From assembly GCF_001984575.1 (NCBI RefSeq), contig NZ_LZNS01000001.1, positions 5,421,933 through 5,485,932 of the forward strand: DNA of 64,000 nucleotides, written 5' to 3'. Position numbers and translations under genes: made by a program. Shown here piece by piece: positions 17,580-26,498 of this stretch. Origin of the DNA: Streptomyces sp. MP131-18. Its GTDB lineage: Bacteria; Actinomycetota; Actinomycetes; Streptomycetales; Streptomycetaceae. The number at the start of each line of letters is the position of its first letter. Positions within the stretch are counted from its first letter, which is position 1. The notes under the pieces are model-generated. The model was given only the letters and a program-made list of their open reading frames with translations. It ran no database searches and was not told where the DNA came from.

Positions 17580-17720
17580 CGGGGACCGGTTCGCGTTCCA
17601 GCTCGGCTATCTGGCGGCCGAGCGGTGGCTGGTCATGTTCAGCCGGACGGCGGCGCGTTCGAGACCGCCGGTCTCCGCCACGGCGATCACGTAGCGCATC
17701 ATTCGGAGGTCAGGCGGCAT
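17580..17720 (-). pseudogene. LysR-family regulator, N-terminal HTH remnant
   Basis: From ATG 17720 the frame reads MPPDLRMMRYVIAVAETGG then LERAAVRLNMT, a classic LysR helix-turn-helix start. It then loses frame by one base; the adjacent frame continues QPPLGRQIAELERE, the rest of the HTH. Nothing of the effector-binding domain follows. It is divergent from the broken aldo/keto reductase at 17817, the usual arrangement of a LysR gene and its target, so both seem to have decayed together. Confidence 0.75.
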
Positions 17721-17816
17721 GCCTTGAGGGTATCTCGGCAGATCCGGCTGGTCTGTGCATGCGCACAGGGGCCGGAGTTAGGCTCACGACCCGTCAGCGA
17801 GCGGAGGGAGAACCCC

Positions 17817-19016
17817 GTGCACGACGCGGCGACAGTCGCTCCGGGTGCGCGGCGGCCTGGCTGGAGCGACATCGGTGACCGCGGCGACAGGAGCGACGGC
17901 AACGGCGGCAACGGCCGCGGACCGGGACTTGATCCGAAGAGAGGTGCCGCGAACCGGCGAGCGGCTGCCCGCCATCGGCCTGGGCAGCACCTTCATGACC
18001 TCCGACACCCGGCCCGGCGCCGGCACCGGCCGCATCACCGAGGTGGCACGCCGCTTCTGGGAGCACGGCGGCCGGCTGATCGACACCTCGCGGCCGTACG
18101 GCGCGGACGAGGCGAATACCGGATCGGCCCCCGCGGGCGAGTGCATCCAGAACGAGGCCTTCCTCACCAACAGGATCTGGTCCACGGGCGACTACCTCCG
18201 GGACGACAGCCACGCCCCGGCCGGCCTCGAACGCTCCGTGGAACGCCTCTTCCGCGACCGGCCATCGACGTCCTCCAGTGCCACATCCTGGTCAGCGTCG
18301 ATTGCGTCATCCCGCTGCTGCACGCCTGGAAGCATGAGGGGCGCGTGCGCTACATCGGACCCACGCACCACGAGCCCACGCACCACGAGCCCACGCACCA
18401 CGAGCCCACGCACCACGAGCCCACGCACCACGAGCCCACGCACCACGAGCCCACGCACCACGAGCCCACGCACCACGAGCCCGCGCACCACGAGCCCGCG
18501 CACTACGACATCATGGCCGACAGGGTGCGCCGCGCCGAACTGGACTTCATCCAGGTCCACTACTCGGTCCGCACGTGCGAGGCCGGAGCCCGGCTGCTCC
18601 CCGCCTGCGCCGACAACGGCGACGCGGTCACGGTGAACATGCCGCTGGAGAAGGGGCGGCTGCTGCACCACGTGGTCGGGGACCGCCCGCTGCCGCGCTG
18701 CGCCACCGAACTGGGCGTTCACAACTGGGCGCAGTGCTTCCTGAAGTGGGTCGTTTCCCACCCCGCGGTGACCTGCGCGCTGCCCGCCACCTCCGGCCCC
18801 GCGCACCTGCTGGAGAACGGCGGCACCAGGCGGGGGGAGCTCCCCGACGGTGCGACCAGGCGGCCCACGGTCCGGGAACCGGCACACCTGCCGGGCTTCG
18901 AGGACATCCCGACCTCGCCGTGGTACCCGGGCACGTCCTACCCCGGCCTGATCGGCGACGCGGCCGCGCGCATGCGGGAGCGCAGCCCCTGGCGGCCACC
19001 GGCCCCGGCGACGTGA
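17817..19016 (+). pseudogene. Aldo/keto reductase with Tat-like leader, frameshifted, containing a THHEP repeat expansion
   Basis: A strong ribosome site (GGAGGGAG, 6 nt spacer) precedes GTG 17817. The expected product must change frame twice: near 17822, to give a TRRQSLR Tat-like leader and RTGERLPAIGLG, and near 18262, to give DVLQCHILVSVD and HEGRVRYIG. The rest (LDFIQVHYSV, VNMPLEKGRL, WAQCFLKWVVSHPAVTCAL, PWYPG) matches a family of roughly 300-residue AKR-fold oxidoreductases. The active-site Asp and His are visible but the Lys position reads Arg (TNRIW). In the middle, a THHEP motif has been amplified by a 15-bp tandem repeat. Frameshifts from assembly error are possible, but the neighbouring LysR is broken too. 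Confidence 0.75.
18360..18509 (+). repeat. 15-bp minisatellite, ten units, in frame within the AKR pseudogene
   Basis: The unit CCCACGCACCACGAG is present eight times exactly (from 18360) followed by two diverged units, encoding THHE-P repeats. Because the unit is a multiple of three, the frame is preserved. The normal family motif at this place is a single T-H-H-x-P after a beta strand ending R-Y-I/L-G. Confidence 0.95.
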
Positions 19017-20929
19017 GTGCGGCCGCCCGCCAGGCCGGCACGCCGGGACAGCGCTACACGGTCATGACCCTGGCCACCTCGGACGTGCGGCCTCACGAGA
19101 GCGCCGAGTACTGGGCGGAGACGGTCACGTCCTTCCACTGCCCCTTCGACGTCCGCATGCCGCGCCGTGCCGGCTCCGGCTTTCGGGGGCGCGCGGTGCG
19201 TCAGCACTCGCCGTCCCACCAGTACATCACCTGGCAGTCGGACGAGTGCCTGGTCCGCAGAACGCCCCGCCAGGTCCGCAGCGCCCCGTTCGAGGACTAC
19301 CGTCTGATCATTCCCCACAGCGGGGAGCTGCTCGTCGGTCAGGCCGGCCGGGAGGCCCGCGTACGGCGGGGCCAGGCCGTCCTCGCGTCGATGAACGCAC
19401 CGCTGGAGATGTGGCAGTCCTGCGGCGCCCGGATGTCGGTCCTCTCCGTTCCCTGGCACGGCGTGGCCTCCCGGCTGGGCCTGGAGGTGACGGCCGAGGC
19501 GGTTGACGCGACGTCCGGGCTCGGCCGCATCGTCGTGGATACGCTGGGCCGGGCCTACCAGGAGCGGGACCACCTCGGCACGACCGAGTTCGACGCCGTC
19601 TGCGAACGCGCCGTCGAGCTGCTGTGCATGGTGCTCGCGGGCGACGACCGGCCGGACCCCGAGGGACACCGACGCGACGTCGAAACGGCAGTCCGTCACC
19701 ACATCCGCCGGCACGCGCACGAGCCCGGGCTCAACGGTCAGGCCGTCGCGCACGCGCTCGGCTGGTCCTTGAGGTACGTCCAGCTCGTCCTGCAACGAGT
19801 CGGCACCACCCCGCGCGACCTGATCCGGGAGGAACGCCTGCACCTGGCCCGTGCCCGCCTGGAGAGCCCGGAGCACCGGCACCGCTCGATCGGCGACATC
19901 GCGCAGGCGTCCGGATTCTCCTCGGTCGGCGCGCTCAGCACCGTCTTCCGGAACCGGTTCGGTCTGCGGCCCAGCGACGTGCGGGCCTCCCCGCTGCCGC
20001 CCGCCCCGGCGCGGCGTCCCCGCATCGCCGTCCCGCGACCACCGGTCCGTCGCCACGGGGGACGGCACCTCGAACGCTCGACGCACCACTGGAGCGGGGT
20101 GACCCTCGAACTGGCCCGCTGGTGTGCGGACCCGGCCGGGGAGGCGCAGGTCGACCTCACGGACCACGTCCTGTTCGTCACCCTCGCCGGCACCACAGAG
20201 AAGACCGAGGCGCGGATCGAGGACGGACAGCGTTACGACGGCGCCGACTTCCCCGGCGCGGTGACGTTCATCCCGGCGCACCGCCGCCGACTCGCCCGCC
20301 ACGAGGGCGGCACCATCGACTACGCCATGCTGCGCGTACGGCCGGAACGCCTCCACCTGCCGGAGGACGCCCGCGGCTCCCTGGAGTTCCGCGGCTTCAC
20401 CAACCGGCCCGACCCGCTCGTTCACCGGCTCGCACGGGAGCTGCGCGCCGAGGCACTGGCCGGGTCACCCCACGGAGAGCTGCTGGTGGACAGCGCGATG
20501 ACGATGCTGTCGCGCCACCTGGTCCGCCAGCACTCGACCCTCGGAACGCCGCCGGACACGCCGGACGCGACCGCGCGGACGGCGACGGTGCTGGCGGGCT
20601 CGACGCTGGCCCGGGTGCTCGACCACGTGCACGACGAGCTCGCCGGCGACCTGCGGCTGGCGCACCTGGCCGAGGTGGCGGGCATGGACCTCCATCACTT
20701 CAGCCGGGCGTTCCGCGCGGCGGTCGGTCTCCCCCCGTACCGCTACGTGATCGAGCAACGCATCCGGCGCGCCGCGGACCTGCTGGCCGGCTCGGACCTG
20801 CCCATCGCCGAGATCGCCCACCGGGTGGGCATGTCCAGCCAGAGTCACCTGACCACGGCCTTCCGCAGGGCCACGGGTGCCACCCCCAAGGCATACCGCC
20901 TCGCCCGGCGGGACCCCTCGCGCGCCTGA
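19013..20929 (+). CDS. Tandem double AraC-family transcriptional regulator (two complete regulators fused)
   Basis: About 638 residues from GTG 19013, which overlaps the AKR stop as GTGA; ATG 19064 is an alternative. The first half has an AraC-binding-2-like sensor (about 20-190) and an AraC HTH (about 220-320, with SIGDIAQASGFSSVGALSTV). After an Arg/Pro-rich linker, a second sensor begins near STHHWSGVTLEL and ends in another full AraC HTH (IAEIAHRVGMSSQSHLTT). Ordinary members are 280-330 residues, so this is two regulators in one frame with no stop between. It may regulate the adjacent oxidoreductase genes. Loss of a stop between two tandem genes is a simple explanation. Confidence 0.88.
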   Translation: MSAAARQAGTPGQRYTVMTLATSDVRPHESAEYWAETVTSFHCPFDVRMPRRAGSGFRGRAVRQHSPSHQYITWQSDECLVRRTPRQVRSAPFEDYRLIIPHSGELLVGQAGREARVRRGQAVLASMNAPLEMWQSCGARMSVLSVPWHGVASRLGLEVTAEAVDATSGLGRIVVDTLGRAYQERDHLGTTEFDAVCERAVELLCMVLAGDDRPDPEGHRRDVETAVRHHIRRHAHEPGLNGQAVAHALGWSLRYVQLVLQRVGTTPRDLIREERLHLARARLESPEHRHRSIGDIAQASGFSSVGALSTVFRNRFGLRPSDVRASPLPPAPARRPRIAVPRPPVRRHGGRHLERSTHHWSGVTLELARWCADPAGEAQVDLTDHVLFVTLAGTTEKTEARIEDGQRYDGADFPGAVTFIPAHRRRLARHEGGTIDYAMLRVRPERLHLPEDARGSLEFRGFTNRPDPLVHRLARELRAEALAGSPHGELLVDSAMTMLSRHLVRQHSTLGTPPDTPDATARTATVLAGSTLARVLDHVHDELAGDLRLAHLAEVAGMDLHHFSRAFRAAVGLPPYRYVIEQRIRRAADLLAGSDLPIAEIAHRVGMSSQSHLTTAFRRATGATPKAYRLARRDPSRA

Positions 20930-20968
20930 CCGGCGGTGACGCGGAGCCCGCCGCGCGTCACCAGCGCG

Positions 20969-21994
20969 TCACCCGCGGAACCTGGTGTCGACTCTGTCGC
21001 CCACCTCCCCGAAGACGAAATCCTTCGTCGACTCCATAAAGTCCAGCGGGAAGCCGAGATCGATGGCGCTCGCCTCGTCAAGCCGCCGTACGGCTGGCTC
21101 GGGGAGCGCCAGGCCGGTGTAGGCCAGGTTGTCGGTGAGCTGCTCCAGCCGGTTGGCGCCGATGATCGGATGGACGGCGCCGCCGCCGCGGGCGGCGAGC
21201 CACGCCAGCGCCACCTGCGCCGAGGTGACCCCGAGTTCGTCGGCGACGGCGTCCACCTCCGTCGCGATCCGCACGTCGCGATCGGAGATGTCCGCGCTCT
21301 TCACCCGCGTCGGTGCGGCGGGGACGCCGCGGGTGAACTTCCCCGTCAGCACGCCGTTGGCCAGCGGCGCCCACGCGGCGACGGACAGGTCGAGCGCGCC
21401 CGCCATGGGCAGCAGATCCCGCTCGATGTCGCGTCGGGTCAGGCTGTAGGGGACCTGGAGGCCGACGAACGGCGACCAGCCGCGCAACTCGGCGAGCGTG
21501 TTCGCGCGGGAGACCACCCACCCCGGTGCGTCGGAGATGCCCACGTAGAGCACCTTCCCGGCGCGCACCACATCGTCGAGGGCGCGCATCGTCTCCTCGA
21601 TCGGCGTGCTCGGGTCCCAGAGGTGCACCCAGAGCAGGTCGACGTAGTCGGTGTTCAGGTTGGTCAGGCTGCGCTCCAGCGAGTGCCGCAGGCTCTTGCG
21701 GTGGTTGCCGGCGGCGTTGGGATTCCTCCCGTCCATGGACACGGTGTACTTGGTGGCGACGACGAAGTGCTCGCGGTCGGAGCCCAGCAGGTCGCCGATG
21801 ATGCGTTCGCTGTGGCCATCGGTGTACTTGTTGGCGGTGTCGATGACGTTTCCGCCGGCCTCGGCGTAGGCCGTGAGGAGCTTCCGGCACTCGTCGAGCG
21901 ACGCGCCCCAGCCCCACTCCTCGCCGAAGGTCATCGTGCCGAGAAACGCCTCGGAGACCCGGAGCCCGCTCCGCCCGAGCAGTCGGTATCGCAT
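20969..21994 (-). CDS. Aldo/keto reductase
   Basis: 341 residues starting MRYRLLGRSGLRVSEAFLG; a clear ribosome site (AAGGAGA) precedes ATG 21994. The AKR tetrad is complete: Asp in VIDTANKY, Tyr in the same motif, Lys in VVATKYT and His in LLWVHLWD. NADPH-binding elements near the C-terminus include PIIGANRLEQL. It is the last gene of a three-gene operon with a hydrolase and a second AKR of the same subfamily. The natural substrate cannot be told; these enzymes usually reduce aldehydes or ketones in the cytoplasm. Confidence 0.92.
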   Translation of the reverse strand: MRYRLLGRSGLRVSEAFLGTMTFGEEWGWGASLDECRKLLTAYAEAGGNVIDTANKYTDGHSERIIGDLLGSDREHFVVATKYTVSMDGRNPNAAGNHRKSLRHSLERSLTNLNTDYVDLLWVHLWDPSTPIEETMRALDDVVRAGKVLYVGISDAPGWVVSRANTLAELRGWSPFVGLQVPYSLTRRDIERDLLPMAGALDLSVAAWAPLANGVLTGKFTRGVPAAPTRVKSADISDRDVRIATEVDAVADELGVTSAQVALAWLAARGGGAVHPIIGANRLEQLTDNLAYTGLALPEPAVRRLDEASAIDLGFPLDFMESTKDFVFGEVGDRVDTRFRG

Positions 21995-22004
21995 GGTGAT
22001 TTCT

Positions 22005-22027
22005 CCTTGGTCCCAAGGTCCTTGGGA
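22005..22027. repeat. Overlapping palindromes between hydrolase and AKR genes
   Basis: CCTTGG-T-CCCAAGG-T-CCTTGGG occupies the 33-bp gap right after the hydrolase stop. The central CCCAAGG can pair with either flank, giving two mutually exclusive hairpins; 22011-22027 is a perfect 17-bp palindrome (8-bp arms, one central base). It could tune expression of the downstream AKR or serve as an operator. Confidence 0.7.
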
Positions 22028-23095
22028 TCAGCTGAGGTGAGCGCCGAACCACTCGGCGGCCAGGCCGACCGCGGTGCGTACGGCGTCCCTGTCGTACAGG
22101 TCGTTGTGGACGACGCCGGGCAGGATCTCGATTCGCCGGGGCCCGGTGAGCCGGGCGTGGACCGCCTGGTGATCCTCGGGGAGCGTCGAGACGTCCTGGT
22201 CACCCACGATCAGCATCCCGGCGCGAGGGCCGACGGTGTCGGCGGCCGTGCGGGTGTCGTCCACCAGGATCGTCCGCAGCGACAGCGCGGTGGCGCGGTT
22301 CTGCCAGTTCGGCGCGGCACCCCGGGCGGTCCCGTAGTACTCGGTGGCGATGGGGTTGTCGAAGAGCACGGGCTGGTCGTCGGGGACGTCCGGCGTGCGG
22401 ACGACCGGGATGTACTCCGGCCTGCCGGTGCTGTGATAGCGCTCCAGCTGCGCGGTCTGGTCCGCGAGCAGTTCGTCGTAGGCCGGGATCAGCTCGCGGG
22501 CGCGGGCCGGGTTGAGCAGCCCGGCGGCGACGGCCACGAACGCCCGTACCCGTGGGTCGTACGCGGTGAGGTTCATCGCCAGGCCACCGCCGATCGACAC
22601 TCCGATCGCGCCGATGCGTCCGGCATCCACGACCTGTGTGAGCGAGGCCAGGTAGCTCACCGCCACGTGCAGGTCGGCCAGCCGGTCCTGGTTGGCCTCG
22701 TGCTGGCGCGGAGTCCCCCCGCTCTCGCCGAACCTCCGCTGGTCGAAGACCAACGTGACGAAGCCCGCGGACGCGAGCCCCTGCGCGTAGCCGGCATTGA
22801 CCGACTGCTCCTTCACCGACGTCATCGCATTGGACACGACGATCGCCGGCCGGGGCGCGGAGCCGCCGTGCGGGATGCGAAGGTGTCCCGCGAGCCGGAC
22901 GCCGTCGGGGGCCGTAAAGGTGACCCGGCGGAGCGTCACGCCGTCCGCGTCCGCGGGTGCCGCGGACGCCGCCCTGGCCGTCCCTATCTGTAGCAGCAGG
23001 CCCGCGGTGGCCGCTGCGCCACCGAGGGCGAGCAGCTGCCGACGCCGGTGGACCGATGCCCTGCCGCCGCTCGTCTCCCGCTCCTGGCCGCCCAT
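22028..23095 (-). CDS. Exported alpha/beta-hydrolase (dienelactone-hydrolase-like)
   Basis: 355 residues. A Tat-like leader (HRRRQLLALGG followed by a hydrophobic stretch and ASAAPA) suggests export. The hydrolase core shows a nucleophile elbow GVSIGGG, an acid in GDQDVS and a His in VVHNDLY, which together make a plausible Ser-Asp-His triad. The start codon shares one base with the upstream AKR stop (TGATG), so the genes are translationally coupled. Substrate unknown; esterase, lactonase or peptidase activities all occur in this superfamily. Confidence 0.85.
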   Translation of the reverse strand: MGGQERETSGGRASVHRRRQLLALGGAAATAGLLLQIGTARAASAAPADADGVTLRRVTFTAPDGVRLAGHLRIPHGGSAPRPAIVVSNAMTSVKEQSVNAGYAQGLASAGFVTLVFDQRRFGESGGTPRQHEANQDRLADLHVAVSYLASLTQVVDAGRIGAIGVSIGGGLAMNLTAYDPRVRAFVAVAAGLLNPARARELIPAYDELLADQTAQLERYHSTGRPEYIPVVRTPDVPDDQPVLFDNPIATEYYGTARGAAPNWQNRATALSLRTILVDDTRTAADTVGPRAGMLIVGDQDVSTLPEDHQAVHARLTGPRRIEILPGVVHNDLYDRDAVRTAVGLAAEWFGAHLS

Positions 23096-24141
23096 CAGAA
23101 CGGACGCACCTGAAAGCCGGGGGTGGCAAGCGCGCTCACCACGTCGGGATCGAAGAGGATGTACGGCGTGTAAGACTCCGGCCGGCCGGCCGCCTCCAGC
23201 CGGGCGACCTGCCCGGCCGTCAATTCGACGTCGAGCGCCGCGAGATTGGCGGTGAGCTGCGCGAGATCGCGCGCACCGATCAGGGTCGAGACGACCCCGG
23301 GCCGGCGCGCCACCCAGTTGATCGCCACCTGGGCCGGGCTGCGGTCCACCTCCGCCGCCACCCGGATGAGCGTGTCCAGCACCTGCCAGTCCCGCTCGGT
23401 GCGCCCGCGCATGAACGGCGCGCCGGCGATCGACTCCAGCCGGCCCTGCCCGGAGGCGTCCGTGCCGTCACTGCGGGTGTACTTCCCGCTCAGGAACCCG
23501 CTGGCGAGCGGCGACCACGGGACGATGCCCATGCCGAGATCCGCCGCGGCCGGCACGTGCTCGCGCTCGATGTGCCGCTCCACGAGGGAGTACTCCAGCT
23601 GGAGCGCCGCCACCGGCTCCCAGCCGCGCCCGGCGGCGAGCAGCTGCGCCTTCGTCAGATACCACGCCGGAACGTCGGAAAGCCCGACGGCGCGCACCTT
23701 CCCGCTGCGCACCACGGCGTCGAAGGTCGCCATCACCTCCTCGACGGGCGTCACCGTGTCCCACAGGTGCATCCAGTACAGGTCGAGGTAGTCGGTCCGC
23801 AGCCGGCGCAGCGAGGCGTCCAGTGAGTTCAGCAGGTTCTTGCGGCCGTTGCCGGTCGCATTGGGATTCCCCGGCTCGGTCGGCCCGGTGAACTTGGTGG
23901 CCAGCACGATCCGCTCGCGACAGCCGGCCTCTTTGATGAACGTCCCCAGCAGCTCCTCGCTGCGGCCGTCCGCGTAGCCGTTGGCCGTGTCGACGAAGTT
24001 CCCGCCCGACTCCAGATAGTGACGAAAGATGACTCGGGCGGTTTCCTCGTCGGTGCCCCAGCCATCCTGTCCGAAAGTCATCGTGCCCAGGGCGAGCGGA
24101 GACACCCGCAGCCCCGTTCTTCCCAGCAGTCTGTAGATCAC
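23095..24141 (-). CDS. Aldo/keto reductase
   Basis: 348 residues from GTG 24141 (VIYRLLGRTGLRVSPLALG). A longer frame exists upstream, but its extension shows no domain and the family normally begins at this motif. Tetrad residues are visible: FVDTANGY (Asp, Tyr), VLATKFTG (Lys) and YWMHLWD (His). It is the promoter-proximal gene of the AKR-hydrolase-AKR operon. It resembles the third gene in length and motifs and may be an ancient duplicate. Confidence 0.9.
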   Translation of the reverse strand: MIYRLLGRTGLRVSPLALGTMTFGQDGWGTDEETARVIFRHYLESGGNFVDTANGYADGRSEELLGTFIKEAGCRERIVLATKFTGPTEPGNPNATGNGRKNLLNSLDASLRRLRTDYLDLYWMHLWDTVTPVEEVMATFDAVVRSGKVRAVGLSDVPAWYLTKAQLLAAGRGWEPVAALQLEYSLVERHIEREHVPAAADLGMGIVPWSPLASGFLSGKYTRSDGTDASGQGRLESIAGAPFMRGRTERDWQVLDTLIRVAAEVDRSPAQVAINWVARRPGVVSTLIGARDLAQLTANLAALDVELTAGQVARLEAAGRPESYTPYILFDPDVVSALATPGFQVRPF

Positions 24142-24929
24142 GCGGCGGACACTAGATATCCGCCGAATCCCACGTCTTCCACGTTCCCGCAGACTTGCGC
24201 GCCCGCGCACAGGCCCTTCGACCCCGCGGCGTACGCGAGCCCCGCCTCCGACTGCACGCCCACAGCCCGCACGACGCGGAACTCCGACGCCCGCTCGGCG
24301 ACGTACTCGGGCAGGGTCACCAGCTGCCGGTCGAGCGCCTCGCATTCGCCGCGGCGGCCATGCGACAGCGAACTCCATTGAGCCCGGGGGGCGTCCTTCT
24401 CGTCGGGCGGCCCTGACTCCACGCCCGTGGATCGGTGCTGGATCACTGGGACGCGACGGCAAGAGTCACCGTGGCACCAGCGACGCACCGGGTCACGCCC
24501 TCGACGAGGCGTCCGGGACCAGGGAACACTCAGTTGCAACGCGATCAAGCCGCGGCACGCCCCACCGGGAACGACGGCCAGATCTTCGGGTCGGACCACG
24601 CACCTCGCGACGCGGTCCGCGACGCGTGCGCCCAAGGCACACTCGCGCTCGACCAGCGTCTTGAAGACGGGGTATTCGCCCGGATCCTGGTCAGGTGCGA
24701 CGGCGGCCGTTGAGCGACGTGCAGCTCCGCGGGGGTGGTGAAGCCGGGCTCCGGCACCAGCCACACGTCGAGAACGGGATCGACTGCCTCACGGAGCTTT
24801 TGATTCCCTGTCGGTGGCCACGAAGGGGCGCCCCGGGCTATCAGCGACGAAGGAGCCGTCGTGCGGGCGCAGTTCGGCAGGGAGGGGGAAGCCCCGATCA
24901 CCTGTGCTCGCTGATCCGGACGAGAAGAC
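24142..24929. other. Region without a confident gene
   Basis: Open frames exist on both strands (for example minus 24138-24764 and plus 24435-24713), but none has a recognisable domain. Parts of different minus-strand frames look protein-like in turn, which would fit a decayed gene. The promoter of the AKR operon must lie near 24145-24250. Confidence 0.4.
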
Positions 24930-25664
24930 CTAGCCGTTCTGCAGCCGGACCACCGCGCGCCCGGACGCCGGGTCGTGCTCCAGCACCACGTACCGGCTGA
25001 GGGCGGCGAGAGCGACGAGGCAGCCGCTCATCTCCATACCCTCCTCCACGATCGTTCCCAGCACGAGCACGATGCTGTAACCGTTCCCTTGTGCCCAGCC
25101 GTTGAACGCCTCGGTCAGCAGCGCCCCGCCCAGATACACCGCGAGCGCGCCCAGCAGCCCGTTCCGCAGGTCACGCGGGAGCTTCCGTGCCCACAGCACG
25201 GCGCACACGGTGCCCGCCGCCGCGAGGATGGCGCCCGGCAGGACCCAGGCGTGCGTGGGCAGCGAGACGCCGGCCCACTCCTTCCACGATCGGCCGACCT
25301 CGCCGAGGCGTTCATGCAACGAGATGGTCTCGTCGATGCTGAGCAGTGCGGTCGCGGCGGCAAGACCCAGCCAGGACAGCCGCCCGGGGCGCGTGCCGCG
25401 CCCGCTGAGCAGCGCGGCGGTCAGCGCCATGCCCGCCACGGCCAGCAGCAGTGTGCTGTTCCACCAGGTGGCCAGGTTGGCCTCGAAGTCGACGTTCACC
25501 AACCAGCGGACGGTCGGGATGGGGTCGTAACGGTTGTATGCGCGCGTGGCGAGGTCGGCGACGAGTATGGCTGCGGTGGCGCCCGCGGCGAGCCACAGGA
25601 TGCGGCGGGCCGACGGTCTCGCCAGCTCACCCGCGAGCCGGTCGCGGGTTTGAGGATCGGTCAT
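24930..25664 (-). CDS. Multi-pass membrane protein of unknown function
   Basis: 244 residues from ATG 25664 (MTDPQTRDRLAG). Six hydrophobic segments are predicted by eye, near residues 20-40, 65-82, 95-112, 140-160, 172-190 and 202-225. Charged residues lie at conserved-looking places in or next to the membrane: IDETISLHERLG after the third segment, LTEAFNGW in the fifth and VEEGMEMSG in the sixth. Clustered Glu, Asp and His in membrane helices can mark a metal site or an ion path, but I do not recognise the family. It stands alone between low-coding stretches. Confidence 0.7.
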   Translation of the reverse strand: MTDPQTRDRLAGELARPSARRILWLAAGATAAILVADLATRAYNRYDPIPTVRWLVNVDFEANLATWWNSTLLLAVAGMALTAALLSGRGTRPGRLSWLGLAAATALLSIDETISLHERLGEVGRSWKEWAGVSLPTHAWVLPGAILAAAGTVCAVLWARKLPRDLRNGLLGALAVYLGGALLTEAFNGWAQGNGYSIVLVLGTIVEEGMEMSGCLVALAALSRYVVLEHDPASGRAVVRLQNG

Positions 25665-25880
25665 ACGCACGGAGGGTAGCGGTCTGATCAGAGGACGAAG
25701 TGCTCGGGGCGCCCGTATGGTGCTCCTCGAGACAGACTTCCTGCGACCGTGCGAACGCGACGAATTCGGCCCGGACGCCTGGGCTGAAGCGCGCTCGCGA
25801 CGGCTGCCTGGAGTGCGGCGGCAACCGCGCTCGGTTCCCGCGGCCTGCGCGCTCACCCGTGCCACGCGGCAACTTCCATG

Positions 25881-26486
25881 TCATCCCGAACGGGCCGACC
25901 AGCACGGACCGACTCGACCGGCACCGCCGGGCCCGTCCGTTCCGCGCTTCGGACAGCGGTCGGAAGTTCGTCGTTGGGCTGTGTGCCGGGCGGCTTCCGG
26001 GCCCGGCAGGTGCCCGACGGCGTGCGCGTGGAAGCGGATGCGGTGGAGACCGGCCTTGTGGAGGTGCGTGGTGGCGGTGCGGGTGAGGTTGGTCGGGTCG
26101 ACCTGTCTGCCCTGCACTGTGGTGAACATGCCCGTCGTGCTGCCAAGAGAAGCCCGCGGTTTCCCGCTCACGCTACTGCTGCTCCTGATGGAGGTCCGTT
26201 CGGCAACCTCCTGCGTGAGAGTGTGCGCGGTGAGTTCGTCCAGCAGGTCTCCGGCACCGGGATCTGCTTCCGTCAGGACCGCGGCGGCGCCCCACGAGAG
26301 ATCGTCTTGCGTCATGGCTGTGTCGCGGGCGAGTCCCCACAGCTCGGCCGACCCGAGGTCGTCGATCATACGCCGGATGCAGAGGACGGCTGTGTCCGAG
26401 CGGGCTGGGATGTCGGCGTTCAACAGGCCCGCCTGTACGTCCGTGGCCGCGCATACATCACCCGGCTCCAGCACGCCCGGTGGCAC
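25881..26486 (-). pseudogene. Degenerate fragment resembling a tyrosine recombinase
   Basis: The stretch at about 25970-26150 reads GMFTTVQGRQVDPTNLTR, then KAGLHRIRFHAHAVGH and ARHT. This resembles the phage integrase pattern FTTxxGxPVDPRN...AGxxRIRFHDLRHT, but the HxxR box is disrupted. The upstream part of the same open frame is not recognisable. No ribosome site or intact catalytic set is seen, so it is at best a fossil. Confidence 0.35.
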
Positions 26487-26498
26487 CGATCCTCGTGA

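Noticed and set aside
18360..18509. CRISPR-like array
   Set aside because: 15-bp units without spacers, in frame with an AKR gene; a minisatellite, not a CRISPR.
24138..24764. Minus-strand frame upstream of the AKR operon
   Set aside because: It overlaps the operon promoter and the AKR start, and no family or ribosome site is visible.
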